From assembly GCA_937925605.1 (NCBI GenBank), contig CALALV010000008.1, positions 1 through 49,707 on the forward strand: a stretch of 49,707 nucleotides of DNA, in the 5' to 3' direction. The position numbers were made by a program, and so were the translations under genes. Under the pieces are notes generated by a model. That model did not search any database and had not been told where the DNA came from. It saw only the letters and a program-made list of their open reading frames with translations. Positions 38,646 through 46,960 of this stretch are shown piece after piece; the stretch's first letter is position 1, and each line of letters begins with the position of its first letter. Origin of the DNA: an uncultured Woeseia sp. (GTDB lineage: Bacteria > Pseudomonadota > Gammaproteobacteria > Steroidobacterales > Woeseiaceae).

Positions 38646-40346
38646 TCAGAAGTAGTAGACGAGCACGTAGGCCGTCAGCAGGACGGCGATCCAGAGCGCG
38701 GTGACGCCGATCGCCCAGGTGCGCGCCAGCACTCCGGATTCGGTCTTGCCGACCGCCGTCGACAGGTGCCGGATCGCGAAGGACTGCAGCCGCGACAGCG
38801 CCGTGTGCACGAGCGCCGACGACCGGCTGCCGAGGGCGGCCAGCGTCCCCGCGACGGCGTTCCAGAGCCGGTAGAACGCGACCCGCCACAGCCAGTCGGT
38901 GTCGAGGCTGATCGTCTCGGTGCGCTTCATGAGCGGCAGCAGCAGGAAGAACGCGAGGCCGGAGAACAGCAACAGCTGCAGGTAGAACAGCACCTTGCCG
39001 GGCGTGTAGGCCTCGTAGTCGACCGGGTACGGCAGGAACTGGTAGAGCAGTCCCGGCGCGACGCCGAGCAGGATGCAGAGCGCCGAGAAGATCACCATGG
39101 CGAGGCCCATGTTCCAGGGCGCATCCTTCGGGCGCAGGCCGGAATCGCGCTGGAAGAACACGAACCAGGGGAACTTGATGCCGGCGTGCAGGAAGACACC
39201 GGCGGACGCGGCCGCCAGCATGAAGTAGACGAACGCGAGGCCGTCGTCCGCGGCGGCCTGCGAGATCATGGTCTTGGTCGTGAAGCCCGACGTCAGCGGG
39301 AAGCCCGAGATCGCGAGCGCGCCGACGATGCCGCAGACGGCCGTCAGCGGCATGGTCCGGAACAGCCCGCCAACCTCGGTGCAGCGATTCAGCCCCGTGC
39401 GATAGACGACCACGCCCGCGCTCATGAACAGGAGCGCCTTGTAGATGATGTGCGCGAAAGCGTGGGCGGCGGCGCCGTTGATCGCCATCTGCGTGCCGAT
39501 GCCGATGGCGCAGACCATAAAGCCCACCTGGTTCACGATCGAGAACGCCAGGATGCGCCGGATGTCGTTCTCGAGCAGCGCGTAGATGATGCCGTACATG
39601 ACCATGAACAGCCCGATGCCGACGAGGACCGGCTCGCCCGGGAACAGCAGGATCAGGGCCAGTACCGCCGTCTTGGTCGTGAAGGCGGACAGGAACACGG
39701 AGCCGGTCGGGCTGGACTCCGGGTAGGAATCGGCGAGCCAGGCCGACACCGGCGGTGCCGCCGCGTTGATCAGGATGCCGATCAGGATCATCCAGGTGTC
39801 GAAGCTGTCGGCCTGCATCGGCTGGACGTCGATCGAGCCCGTGTGAATCACCACGGCCTCGATGCCGACCTTCAGGATCACGCCGCCCAGGAGGTGCAGC
39901 ACGGCGTAGCGGATCCCGGCCGCGCGCGCAGCCGGGGTGCCGCCGCACCAGACCACGACCGTCGAGAACAGGGCCATCATCTCCCAGAACAGGAACAGGC
40001 TGATCAGGTCGCCCGCGAAGCACACGCCCACCGCGCCCGCGGCGTAGGCGTAGGCCGCGGCGAGCTCGTACCACGTCGCCTGGCGGTAGGCGTACAGCCC
40101 CCCGAGCATCGCCATGCCCGCGAAGACCGTCGCGAAGAGCCGCCTGACGGCACTGCCCTCCAGCGGCTCGATGCGGTAGTCGAGAAAAGCCAGGTCGAAC
40201 ACGACGCCGTCGGGCACCTGCCAGATCGCCCAGAGTGCCGCCGCGGGCGCCAGGAACAGCACGGCCGTGCGCACGGCGCCGCGCGTCAGGCCGATCAGCA
40301 GCGCTCCGCCGAGCAGGTACAGTGCGGGTGGGATGTACTCAAACAT
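38646..40346 (-). CDS. Mrp-type antiporter large subunit (third NuoL/M/N-like, MrpD family)
   Basis: 566 residues from the ATG at 40346 (MFEYIPPALYLLGGALLIGL); a GTG at 40358 is in frame. About fourteen helices of the proton-conducting transporter family. Key features include FLFWEMMALFSTVVVW (the transmembrane Glu) and FAHIIYKALLFMSAGVVVY (conserved Lys in the H-x-x-x-K segment). It has a long C-terminal extension with DTDWLWRVAFYRLWNAV, as in some MrpD/HyfB-like proteins. Last gene of the operon, overlapping the small membrane protein by 8 bases. Confidence 0.88.
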   Translation of the reverse strand: MFEYIPPALYLLGGALLIGLTRGAVRTAVLFLAPAAALWAIWQVPDGVVFDLAFLDYRIEPLEGSAVRRLFATVFAGMAMLGGLYAYRQATWYELAAAYAYAAGAVGVCFAGDLISLFLFWEMMALFSTVVVWCGGTPAARAAGIRYAVLHLLGGVILKVGIEAVVIHTGSIDVQPMQADSFDTWMILIGILINAAAPPVSAWLADSYPESSPTGSVFLSAFTTKTAVLALILLFPGEPVLVGIGLFMVMYGIIYALLENDIRRILAFSIVNQVGFMVCAIGIGTQMAINGAAAHAFAHIIYKALLFMSAGVVVYRTGLNRCTEVGGLFRTMPLTAVCGIVGALAISGFPLTSGFTTKTMISQAAADDGLAFVYFMLAAASAGVFLHAGIKFPWFVFFQRDSGLRPKDAPWNMGLAMVIFSALCILLGVAPGLLYQFLPYPVDYEAYTPGKVLFYLQLLLFSGLAFFLLLPLMKRTETISLDTDWLWRVAFYRLWNAVAGTLAALGSRSSALVHTALSRLQSFAIRHLSTAVGKTESGVLARTWAIGVTALWIAVLLTAYVLVYYF

Positions 40347-40608
40347 CGCTGCGGTCACCCGGGTCGTAGTAGTCCTCGCCGCGCTTCAACGCGTAGCCGA
40401 GCGCGCGGGCCACCAGCACCATGGCCACGCAGGACAGGAAGCCAAACACCGCGCCGAAGGCAAACCACGCGTCCACGCCGAAGTAGCCCTTGACCCCGAT
40501 CACCACCTGGGCGATGACCGTGAGTGCCAGCACGGCGGCGAATACGCGCCACAGCAGGCGGATCGTTGCCGGCCGCGCGAGCCAGTAATCGTCGGTACCG
40601 GGTTTCAT
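40339..40608 (-). CDS. Small two-helix membrane protein of the Mrp operon
   Basis: 89 residues from the ATG at 40608: MKPGTDDYWLARPATIRLLW, then two helices (FAAVLALTVIAQVVIGV and WFAFGAVFGFLSCVAMVLVA) and a polar tail ALKRGEDYYDPGDRSDV. The ATG overlaps the preceding stop (ATGA) and the tail overlaps the next gene, so it is a real operon member. It is not one of the MrpA-G subunits I know. Homologues seem to accompany Mrp-like clusters with several large subunits. Possibly an accessory subunit. Confidence 0.82.
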   Translation of the reverse strand: MKPGTDDYWLARPATIRLLWRVFAAVLALTVIAQVVIGVKGYFGVDAWFAFGAVFGFLSCVAMVLVARALGYALKRGEDYYDPGDRSDV

Positions 40609-42077
40609 TGGCCGATCCCCTCCACGATCTGGCGCTCGAGTTCGAGCACCGGTCCGTTGAAGAAAAAGAAGGCAAGCGTCAGGAACGCCGTCACGGCAAG
40701 TGCCAGCACGGCCGGCCACGGCGCCTCGCCGTGCGACTGCGGCGGCGATGCCGGCTCGCGTTCGAACCAGGCCATGTAGACGATCGGCAGGAAGTAGGCG
40801 GCGTTCAGCGCCGTACTCGCGATGATGGTCATGGCGGCGACGTAGTTGTCGGCCTCGAACGCGCCCGCGATGATGTACCACTTCGATACGAAACCCGCGG
40901 TCGGCGGAACGCCGATCATGCTGACGGCACCGATCGTGAAGGCCGTCATCGTGATCGGCATGCGCCGGCCGATCCCGCGGAGCTGCCACAGCTCGGTCTT
41001 GTGCGCCGCCGTGTAGATGGCGCCGGCTGCGAAGAACAGCGTGATCTTGCCGAAGGCATGCGCAACGATGTGGATCGCGGCGCCGATCTCCGCGAGCGGC
41101 TTCAGGATCGCCGCGGCCATGACGACGTAGGACAGTTGGGCGACGGTCGAGTAGGCCAGCAGGCGCTTGAGATTCTGCTGCCGCAATGCGACGACGCTCG
41201 CGGCGATGATCGTGAACGACGCGGCGTACAGCAGCCACTCGCTGCCGACCGAGCCGAACAGGTGGTCGACGCCGAAGACGTAGACGATGACCTTGGTCAC
41301 CGTGAACACGCCGGCCTTGACGACGGCCACGGCGTGCAGCAGCGCGCTGACGGGCGTCGGCGCGACCATGGCCGCCGGCAGCCAGCGGTGCACCGGCATG
41401 ACGGCGGCCTTGCCGATGCCGAACACGAACAGGGCCAGCAGCAGGCCGACGGCCGGTCCCTCGAGCTTGTCCGCGAGGATTCCGCCGGGCGTGAAGTCGC
41501 CGGTACCGGCGACGCCGTAGGTCCAGATGATGGCCGGCAGGAACAGGCCGATCGACGTCGCGAGCAGCAGGCCCAGGTAGACGCGGGCCGAGCGCACGGT
41601 TTTTTCGTCGCCCTTGTGGGCAACAAGCGGGTAGGTGGCGAGCGTCAGCGCCTCGTAGCAGAGGAACAGCGTGAACAGGTTGCCCGCGAAGGCGATGCCC
41701 ATCGTGGCCGCGAGCGAGACGGCAAACATGACGTAGAAGCGCGTCTGGTTGGCCTCGTCGTTGCCGCGCATGTAGCCGATCGAATACACGGAATTGACGA
41801 TCCAGAGCCCCGACGCGAGCGCTGCAAACAGCATGCCCAGCGGTTCGACGTCGAAGGCGATGCGGATTCCGGGCAGGACCTCCGCCAGCGTCACGCCCGG
41901 TCGCCCGCCCTCCATGACGACGGGGACGAGCTGCCACACGGTGAATGCGAGGCTGCCGGCGGTAACCAGCGTCACTGTCTCGCGCAGGTTGGCGCTGACC
42001 CGGCCCGCAAGGGCGATGCCCAGCGCGCCGACGAGCGGCAGCACGAGGGCCGCGACAATGGCGTCCTGGGCCGTCAT
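40605..42077 (-). CDS. Mrp-type antiporter large subunit (second NuoL/M/N-like; possible MrpA core)
   Basis: 490 residues, about fourteen helices. The family segments are present: FLCYEALTLATYPLVAHKG (transmembrane Glu), FGIGKAAVMPVHRWLPAAMVAPTPVSALLHAVAVVKAGVF (Lys and the broken-helix region) and VAHAFGKITLFFAAGAIY. The HRWLPAAMVAPTPVSALLHAV stretch is closer to NuoL/MrpA than to MrpD. The missing C-terminal part of a full MrpA is found instead in the fused gene at 43912. Overlaps the first MrpD stop (ATGA). Confidence 0.9.
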   Translation of the reverse strand: MTAQDAIVAALVLPLVGALGIALAGRVSANLRETVTLVTAGSLAFTVWQLVPVVMEGGRPGVTLAEVLPGIRIAFDVEPLGMLFAALASGLWIVNSVYSIGYMRGNDEANQTRFYVMFAVSLAATMGIAFAGNLFTLFLCYEALTLATYPLVAHKGDEKTVRSARVYLGLLLATSIGLFLPAIIWTYGVAGTGDFTPGGILADKLEGPAVGLLLALFVFGIGKAAVMPVHRWLPAAMVAPTPVSALLHAVAVVKAGVFTVTKVIVYVFGVDHLFGSVGSEWLLYAASFTIIAASVVALRQQNLKRLLAYSTVAQLSYVVMAAAILKPLAEIGAAIHIVAHAFGKITLFFAAGAIYTAAHKTELWQLRGIGRRMPITMTAFTIGAVSMIGVPPTAGFVSKWYIIAGAFEADNYVAAMTIIASTALNAAYFLPIVYMAWFEREPASPPQSHGEAPWPAVLALAVTAFLTLAFFFFNGPVLELERQIVEGIGQ

Positions 42078-43561
42078 CGCACGTGCCCGAGCATGATGTC
42101 AGCCGCCGCTGCCGACAGCGTCAGCGGCAGCTCCGGCGCGAGGCCGAAGACGACGTTGGCGATGGCGACGCCCCACAGGGCGATGACCAGCGCGGCCGGC
42201 ACCCGCCCGCTCCCGGTCTCGGCGGGCTGGCCGAAGTAGGCGGCCTCGACGATACGCCAGACGTAGACCACCGCCATCAGCGAGCTGACGAGGATGAGCG
42301 CGACCAGTGCGATGCCCCCGGTTTCGAGTTCGAGCGCCGCGTTGATCAGGGTCCACTTGCTGATGAAACCGGCCGTGCCCGGCACGCCGATCAGGCTCAG
42401 CCCGGCCAGCACGAGCGCGGCGAACGTCCACGGCATCCGGCGCGCCAGGCCGGAGATATCGCCCAGGCGGCAGCCGGCGGCGACCATGGCGACCGCCGCG
42501 ATCGCGAGGAACAGGCCGCCCTTGGCGAGCGCGTGGTTGAACATGTGCAGCGTGGCCGCGGTGAGGCCCGTCGCCGTGACCAGGCTCGCGCCGAGCATCA
42601 TGTAGCCGATCTGGGCGACGGACGAGAACGCCAGCATGCGCTTCAGGTTGCGCTCGAACATGGCGACGGCCGAGCCCACGAGGATGCCGAGGATCGCCAG
42701 CGGCATCAGGAAGGCCGAGAACTGGAACGCATGCGCGGTCAGGTTCTGCTGGAAGACGAAAAAGTCGAAGCGCAGCAGAACGTACAGCGAGACCTTGGTG
42801 GCACAGGCAGCGAGGAATGCCGTCACGACGTGCGGCGCGTAGGTGTACGCGTTGGGCAGCCACACGTGCAGGGGGAAGATCGCCGCCTTCAGCGCGAGGC
42901 CGACCGTGATGAAACCGGCGGCCGCGAGTATCGGCCGCTGGTCCGCGACGTCCTGTATGCGCAGCTCCATGTCGGCGAAATTCAGCGTGCCTGTCATCAT
43001 GTAGATGAGGCCCACGCCGATCAGGTAGAACGTGGCGCCGATCGTGCCGAGAATCAGGTATTTGAAGGTCGCCGGCAGCGCGCGCCGATCCGGGCCTCCG
43101 GCGACCAGCACGTAGCTGGCCAGCGAAGATATCTCCATGAAGACGAAGATGTTGAAGGCGTCGGCGGAAACGACGATTCCGGCGAGCCCTGCGAGCGCGA
43201 GCAGCCAGGCCGCGTAGAAATACGGCTCGCGCTCGGCCGACAGTATTGATGCCATGCTCTCGCGACCGCCGATCAGCGCGGCGCTCGAGGCACCGGTCAC
43301 GACGAGCAGCACGAGCACCGCCAGGGCATCGACGCGCAGCTCGATGCCGTACGGCGCGGGCCAGGAGCCCATCTCGTAGGCGAGCGCCTCGCCGCCGGTC
43401 ACGACGACCGTGAGCCGGATCGCGATCGCGAAGGCCAGCAGGCTGGCGGCCGTCGCCGCCGCCCACGGCAGCCCCCTGCCGCGCAACAGCAGCACGAAGG
43501 GCGCCATGAGCATCGGAGCGACGACCTGCAATGCCGGCAGATGAGACGTCAGCGCGCTCAC
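42074..43561 (-). CDS. mrpD: Na+/H+ antiporter subunit MrpD
   Basis: 495 residues, fourteen helices. FNIFVFMEISSLASYVLVA carries the proton-path Glu, LALKAAIFPLHVWLPNAYTYAPHVVTAFLAACATKV the conserved Lys and broken helix, and MFNHALAKGGLFLAIAA the second Lys. The HVWLPNAYTYAP form is characteristic of MrpD. It directly follows mrpC (ATGA overlap) as in other Mrp operons. Confidence 0.93.
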   Translation of the reverse strand: MSALTSHLPALQVVAPMLMAPFVLLLRGRGLPWAAATAASLLAFAIAIRLTVVVTGGEALAYEMGSWPAPYGIELRVDALAVLVLLVVTGASSAALIGGRESMASILSAEREPYFYAAWLLALAGLAGIVVSADAFNIFVFMEISSLASYVLVAGGPDRRALPATFKYLILGTIGATFYLIGVGLIYMMTGTLNFADMELRIQDVADQRPILAAAGFITVGLALKAAIFPLHVWLPNAYTYAPHVVTAFLAACATKVSLYVLLRFDFFVFQQNLTAHAFQFSAFLMPLAILGILVGSAVAMFERNLKRMLAFSSVAQIGYMMLGASLVTATGLTAATLHMFNHALAKGGLFLAIAAVAMVAAGCRLGDISGLARRMPWTFAALVLAGLSLIGVPGTAGFISKWTLINAALELETGGIALVALILVSSLMAVVYVWRIVEAAYFGQPAETGSGRVPAALVIALWGVAIANVVFGLAPELPLTLSAAAADIMLGHVR

Positions 43562-43908
43562 CGGCGATCCATCTCCTGGATCTCCTGCTCCTCGATCGAG
43601 CCGTACTCTTCCTTGATGCGCACCACGATGCCGAGGCCGAGCGCCGTCGTCGAGATGCCGACGACGATCGCGGTCAGTATCAGGACCTGCGGCAGCGGGT
43701 TGGAAAAGGTCTCGGCGCCAAACCCGAAAATCGGGGCGCTCGCTCCCTCGACGTTACCCATCGAGATGTACAGCAGGAACACGGCGGCCTGGAACAGCGA
43801 CAGGCCGATGAGTTTCTTGATCAGGTTGGGTTTCGCGATGACCGCGAAGAAACCGATCATGAGCAGGATGGCGAACACCCAGTAGTAATAGATGCCTAGT
43901 ATGCTCAT
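43558..43908 (-). CDS. mrpC: Na+/H+ antiporter subunit MrpC (NuoK-like)
   Basis: 116 residues with three helices. KPNLIKKLIGLSLFQAAVFLLYISMG and NPLPQVLILTAIVVGISTTALGLGIVVRI are the MrpC/NuoK signature, including the conserved L-P-Q-x-L-x-L-T-A-I-V. It has a charged tail (KEEYGSIEEQEIQEMDRR). It sits 3 bases after the fused B-type subunit and overlaps mrpD. Confidence 0.95.
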   Translation of the reverse strand: MSILGIYYYWVFAILLMIGFFAVIAKPNLIKKLIGLSLFQAAVFLLYISMGNVEGASAPIFGFGAETFSNPLPQVLILTAIVVGISTTALGLGIVVRIKEEYGSIEEQEIQEMDRR

Positions 43909-43911
43909 CGC

Positions 43912-44886
43912 CTACCGGTCCCGTGCCGCGAACGCGTGAAAGATGCTCAACAGAACGCCGGTCACCGTGCTGCCGACACCGGCCTCGATCAGGATGATGC
44001 CGAGCTGCTGGCCCTTGACCGGGTCGTCCGCGAGTACCGAGTAGTCGAGGAAGTTGCCGCCCAGCAGCATGCCGGCAACGCCGACGGCGCCGTAAAGGAT
44101 TGCTCCACCCGCCACGAGCCCGAGCAGGACGGATCGCGGGATGACGTTGAGCGCCTTGCCTTCCCCCTCGAGCAGGGCGAACAGGATGACCGCCGCGGCA
44201 ATGATCGCGCCCGCCTGGAAGCCGCCGCCGGGACCGTATTCCCCGTGAAACTGGACGTAGAGCCCGAACAGCACGATGAATGGAATGAGCAGGCGGCCGA
44301 CCACGCGCGGAATGAGGTGTTGGCTGAGCCCGACGTTGGCGGCGCTGCGCGCGGCTCGACGGCCGCCGGAACCGCCGGCCAGCACGAACAGGACGCCGAT
44401 ACCCGCGGTGAACACGACAAACACTTCGCCGAGCGTGTCGTATCCGCGAAAACTGCCGAGCACGGCGGTCACGACGTTCGGGATGTCGATGTACTCGGGC
44501 GTCTTCTCCAGGTACCAGGGAGCGACGTGTGTCTGCGTGGGGGCATCGGGCGCGCCGAAACGTGGCTTGTCGAAGGTGGCGTAGATGACTATTAGCGCCG
44601 CGGCGGTCACCACGACGAACGACAGGACCGCGCGCGACGTCGGTGCACGCTCGTGCTCGGAGGTCAGCGCCAGAGCGCCGAGGAACAACACCGTCGACAC
44701 GCCGGCACCGACGGCCGCCTCGGTCAGCGCCACGTCGGCCGCGTCCAGCAGGAAGAAATTGGCCGCGATGAGCAGGCTCGCTATGCCCATCAGCATGACG
44801 GCGACGAACAGGTTCTTCGTCTGCACGATGGCCACGGCAGTGATCAGCAACAGCGTGAGCAGAAATATGCCGAAGATGATGGTCAC
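43912..44886 (-). CDS. Fused Mrp/Mbh-type subunit: MrpA C-terminal (MbhD-MbhE) plus MrpB domains
   Basis: 324 residues starting at a GTG (44886, GTGA overlap with mrpG). The first three helices (IIFGIFLLTLLLITAVAIVQTKNLFVAVMLMG ... DVALTEAAVGAGVSTVLFLGALAL) are the DUF4040/MbhD module. The middle (NVVTAVLGSFRGYDTLGEVFVVFTAGIGVLFVLAG) is the MbhE-like module. The C-terminal half (IPRVVGRLLIPFIVLFGLYVQFHGEYGPGGGFQAGAI) is MrpB. In Bacillus-type Mrp the first two are the tail of MrpA; in archaeal Mbh they are separate. Here they form one protein with MrpB. Confidence 0.92.
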   Translation of the reverse strand: MTIIFGIFLLTLLLITAVAIVQTKNLFVAVMLMGIASLLIAANFFLLDAADVALTEAAVGAGVSTVLFLGALALTSEHERAPTSRAVLSFVVVTAAALIVIYATFDKPRFGAPDAPTQTHVAPWYLEKTPEYIDIPNVVTAVLGSFRGYDTLGEVFVVFTAGIGVLFVLAGGSGGRRAARSAANVGLSQHLIPRVVGRLLIPFIVLFGLYVQFHGEYGPGGGFQAGAIIAAAVILFALLEGEGKALNVIPRSVLLGLVAGGAILYGAVGVAGMLLGGNFLDYSVLADDPVKGQQLGIILIEAGVGSTVTGVLLSIFHAFAARDR

Positions 44887-45215
44887 GTCGCGCCACCCCC
44901 GTCGCTGGCCGTGTCGATGCCCGGCTTGTTGCCGGCCAGCATGGCCGCCGAGGCGAGCGCGTTGGACGCCGTCGGGCTGGTAAGCAGCAGGAACAGCAGG
45001 ATGGCGGCCAGCTTGATCGTGGCCAGCGACAGCCCCGCCTGGAGCATGATGCCGGTCAGCACCAGGATGGCGCCGAGGCTGTCCGTCACGCTGGCGGCAT
45101 GCATCCGCGTGAAGAGGTCGGGCATGCGCAGTGCGCCGATCCCGCCGATCAGCACGCTGATACCGCCGAGCGTCAGGAGTACCCAGCTCAGGACGTCGAG
45201 GACGAACGCCATCAT
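44883..45215 (-). CDS. mrpG: Na+/H+ antiporter subunit MrpG
   Basis: 110 residues, three helices. GGISVLIGGIGALRMPDLFTRMHAASVTDSLGAILVLTGIML is the MrpG/PhaG signature (R-x-P-D-x-x-x-R-x-H-A). It ends with a conserved LLLTSPTASNALASAAM segment. Four-base overlaps on both sides. Confidence 0.95.
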   Translation of the reverse strand: MMAFVLDVLSWVLLTLGGISVLIGGIGALRMPDLFTRMHAASVTDSLGAILVLTGIMLQAGLSLATIKLAAILLFLLLTSPTASNALASAAMLAGNKPGIDTASDGGGAT

Positions 45216-45493
45216 CGGCCGCTCCCGCCTTCTGCTTCGCGGCGGATGGCGCGCGAGCGGAAGAACTCCAGCACGGCGAAAACACCGATGAAGTTGATCA
45301 GCGCGTAGGCCAGTGCCAGGTCCAGGAAGTCGGGCCGGCCGAACAGGAAGGCGATTACGGAAACGAGCAGCACCGTCTTGGTACCGAACATGTTGACGGC
45401 CAGCACGCGATCGTAGACGGTCGGCCCCGCAACCGCCCTCGCCAGGGCGAGCGCCATCGTCGCCAGTGTGGCCAGCGTTACTGCGTAGTACAT
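45212..45493 (-). CDS. mrpF: Na+/H+ antiporter subunit MrpF
   Basis: 93 residues, three helices. LARAVAGPTVYDRVLAVNMFGTKTVLLVSVIAF contains the MrpF motif (G-P-x-x-x-D-R-V-x-A) with the membrane Asp. FLDLALAYALINFIGVFAVLEFF completes it. It overlaps mrpE by 16 bases and mrpG by four. Confidence 0.95.
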   Translation of the reverse strand: MYYAVTLATLATMALALARAVAGPTVYDRVLAVNMFGTKTVLLVSVIAFLFGRPDFLDLALAYALINFIGVFAVLEFFRSRAIRREAEGGSGR

Positions 45494-46017
45494 GCCTGGT
45501 CCTCGTGAATGGCGGCGACGCGCCGCAGCATCCCGCCCTCCTCGAGCTCCCTTGCGCCGTCGACCGTCAGGGTATGAACGAGCAGCCGGCCGTCAGCCGC
45601 GTCGAGCGTCAGCGTACCCGGGGTCAGCGTGATCGAGTTGCCGAGAATCACCTGGTCGGTCGGCGAGAGCATCGCCGCGTCGATCTCGACGACCCGGGTC
45701 GACAGCCGCAGCTCGCGCGAGAGCACGACCCGCGCGACTTCGAGGCTCGACCGGACGATCTCCGTCAGCAGCCACCACCAGAAGCGGAGCAAGCGGAGAT
45801 TGAAGCGCAGGGCGAACACGCTCGTGTCGAAGTAACCCATGCGCACCGCGATCCACCCGGCGATCGCGCAGGACAAGGCGCCCAGGCCGAGCAACAGCGG
45901 CTTGAACATGCCCGACCACAGCACCCAGGCCGCGACCAGCAGGGCGACGAAGACCAGCTGGGCGCGAAGGCGCCGGGCGCCCGCCGGCGCCGACGGATTG
46001 TCCGGCGCTGACGTCAT
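45478..46017 (-). CDS. mrpE: Na+/H+ antiporter subunit MrpE
   Basis: 179 residues. Two to three helices near the N-terminus (VFVALLVAAWVLWSGMFKPLLLGLGALSCAIAGWIAV) and a cytoplasmic domain with FNLRLLRFWWWLLTEIVRSSLEVARVVL and LGNSITLTPGTLTLDAADGRLLVHTL, the MrpE signature (N-S-I-T-L-T-P-G-T). It overlaps the Rap1a-like gene upstream (ATGA). Confidence 0.94.
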   Translation of the reverse strand: MTSAPDNPSAPAGARRLRAQLVFVALLVAAWVLWSGMFKPLLLGLGALSCAIAGWIAVRMGYFDTSVFALRFNLRLLRFWWWLLTEIVRSSLEVARVVLSRELRLSTRVVEIDAAMLSPTDQVILGNSITLTPGTLTLDAADGRLLVHTLTVDGARELEEGGMLRRVAAIHEDQACTTQ

Positions 46018-46478
46018 TCCTGTTCGGGGTCTTCGCAGGGAAACTGCGCGCGCAGCGTGGTGTAGACGAAATCGCGCGCCCGGGGCTGGTTCGCGATGCG
46101 GCCCGCGTTCTGCAGGTCGTCGATGACCAGCTCGACCACGCGACTCAGCGGCACCGGCTCACCCAGGCAGAACTCGGCGTAAAAGGTCTGGAAGCGCTCG
46201 AGTCGCCGCCCGAGGCGCGTACGGATTGCGCGCTCGCTGAAGGTCTCGTCGCGATCGTATTCGTCCGCGACGTTGTTCGTGACCCGCTCGTCGGTCGCGA
46301 CGGCGCCGTCAATGAACCCCTGGATGTAGCGCACACAGAAGACCCCGTCCACGCTCTCCGGGTCGCGCTCGTAGTGAACACAGTGCGAAAGCAACTCCTC
46401 GGTAGACAGGGCTTCGACCGCGTTCGCGCTCGGCGCTGCCAGTGCGGCCAGGCCGCACAGGACGAAAACTCTATACAT
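46014..46478 (-). CDS. Exported Rap1a/Tai-like protein at the head of the Mrp operon
   Basis: 154 residues with a signal peptide (MYRVFVLCGLAALAAPSANA). The mature part has ELLSHCVHYERDPESVDGVFCVRYIQGFIDGAV and FYAEFCLGEPVPLSRVV, the Cys and G-(Y/F)-I-x-G pattern of the Rap1a/Tai domain, first described in type VI effector immunity proteins but widespread in exported proteins of unknown role. No effector gene is near. The ATGA overlap with mrpE suggests it is expressed with the antiporter. Confidence 0.75.
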   Translation of the reverse strand: MYRVFVLCGLAALAAPSANAVEALSTEELLSHCVHYERDPESVDGVFCVRYIQGFIDGAVATDERVTNNVADEYDRDETFSERAIRTRLGRRLERFQTFYAEFCLGEPVPLSRVVELVIDDLQNAGRIANQPRARDFVYTTLRAQFPCEDPEQE

Positions 46479-46496
46479 GACCTCTCCTTTGGATGC

Positions 46497-46835
46497 TCAG
46501 TCCGACGTACGGGCTGTGTATCTGGCGTGATCCTCGTCGAGCCGGCGCACACAGGCGGGCGACAGGATGGTTCCCAACAATTCGCCTACCGTGCAGTGTT
46601 CCTGCAACGGATGCCGGAGGTGAGCCGCGGTATCGATGACATAACTGTTGCGGCGGCCATGCTTCTCGCGTTTCAGGATACCGGCCTCCTCGAGCTGCGA
46701 GATGATCCGCTGCGCGCTGCGCTCGGTGATCCCGACGTGTTCCGCGACCTCGCGCAGCGTGGCCTCCGGGTATTCCGCCAGGCAGACCAGCACGTGCGCG
46801 TGGTTGCTGAAAAATGTCCAGTGCGTATCCGTCAC
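46497..46835 (-). CDS. Winged-helix transcriptional regulator (MarR/ArsR-like fold)
   Basis: 112 residues from a GTG at 46835 (MTDTHWTFFSNHAHVLVCLA). An ATG at 46904 would add 23 residues but would place the tandem repeats at 46881-46922 partly inside the gene, and relatives normally start just before W-T-F. The HTH is ATLREVAEHVGITERSAQRIISQLEEAGILKREKHGRRN; the C-terminus RHPLQEHCTVGELLGTI is typical of this small family. It is the first gene of the transcription unit that continues into the Rap1a-like and mrp genes (18-base gap), so it probably regulates them and itself. Confidence 0.85.
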   Translation of the reverse strand: MTDTHWTFFSNHAHVLVCLAEYPEATLREVAEHVGITERSAQRIISQLEEAGILKREKHGRRNSYVIDTAAHLRHPLQEHCTVGELLGTILSPACVRRLDEDHARYTARTSD

Positions 46836-46880
46836 GTCCGCGCTCGCTCCGACTGGCGCCGGATCATGCGTCAAGTGAAT

Positions 46881-46922
46881 CCGGAAATAAATAGCCGGAT
46901 ACAAAATACCGGAAAAATGTTA
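46881..46922 (-). promoter_or_regulatory. Three tandem 14-bp repeats upstream of the winged-helix regulator and Mrp operon
   Basis: CCGGAAATAAATAG, CCGGATACAAAATA and CCGGAAAAATGTTA follow each other without gaps at 46881, 46895 and 46909 on the plus strand. The CCGGA core recurs exactly every 14 bases in an AT-rich island. The array covers the likely promoter of the regulator on the minus strand (TTTTCC and TATTTA hexamers 17 bases apart within it) and is a candidate operator. Confidence 0.6.
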
Positions 46923-46960
46923 CATGTGTCCAGAGGTGCCGTCGCGGACGGCGCGCCGCG

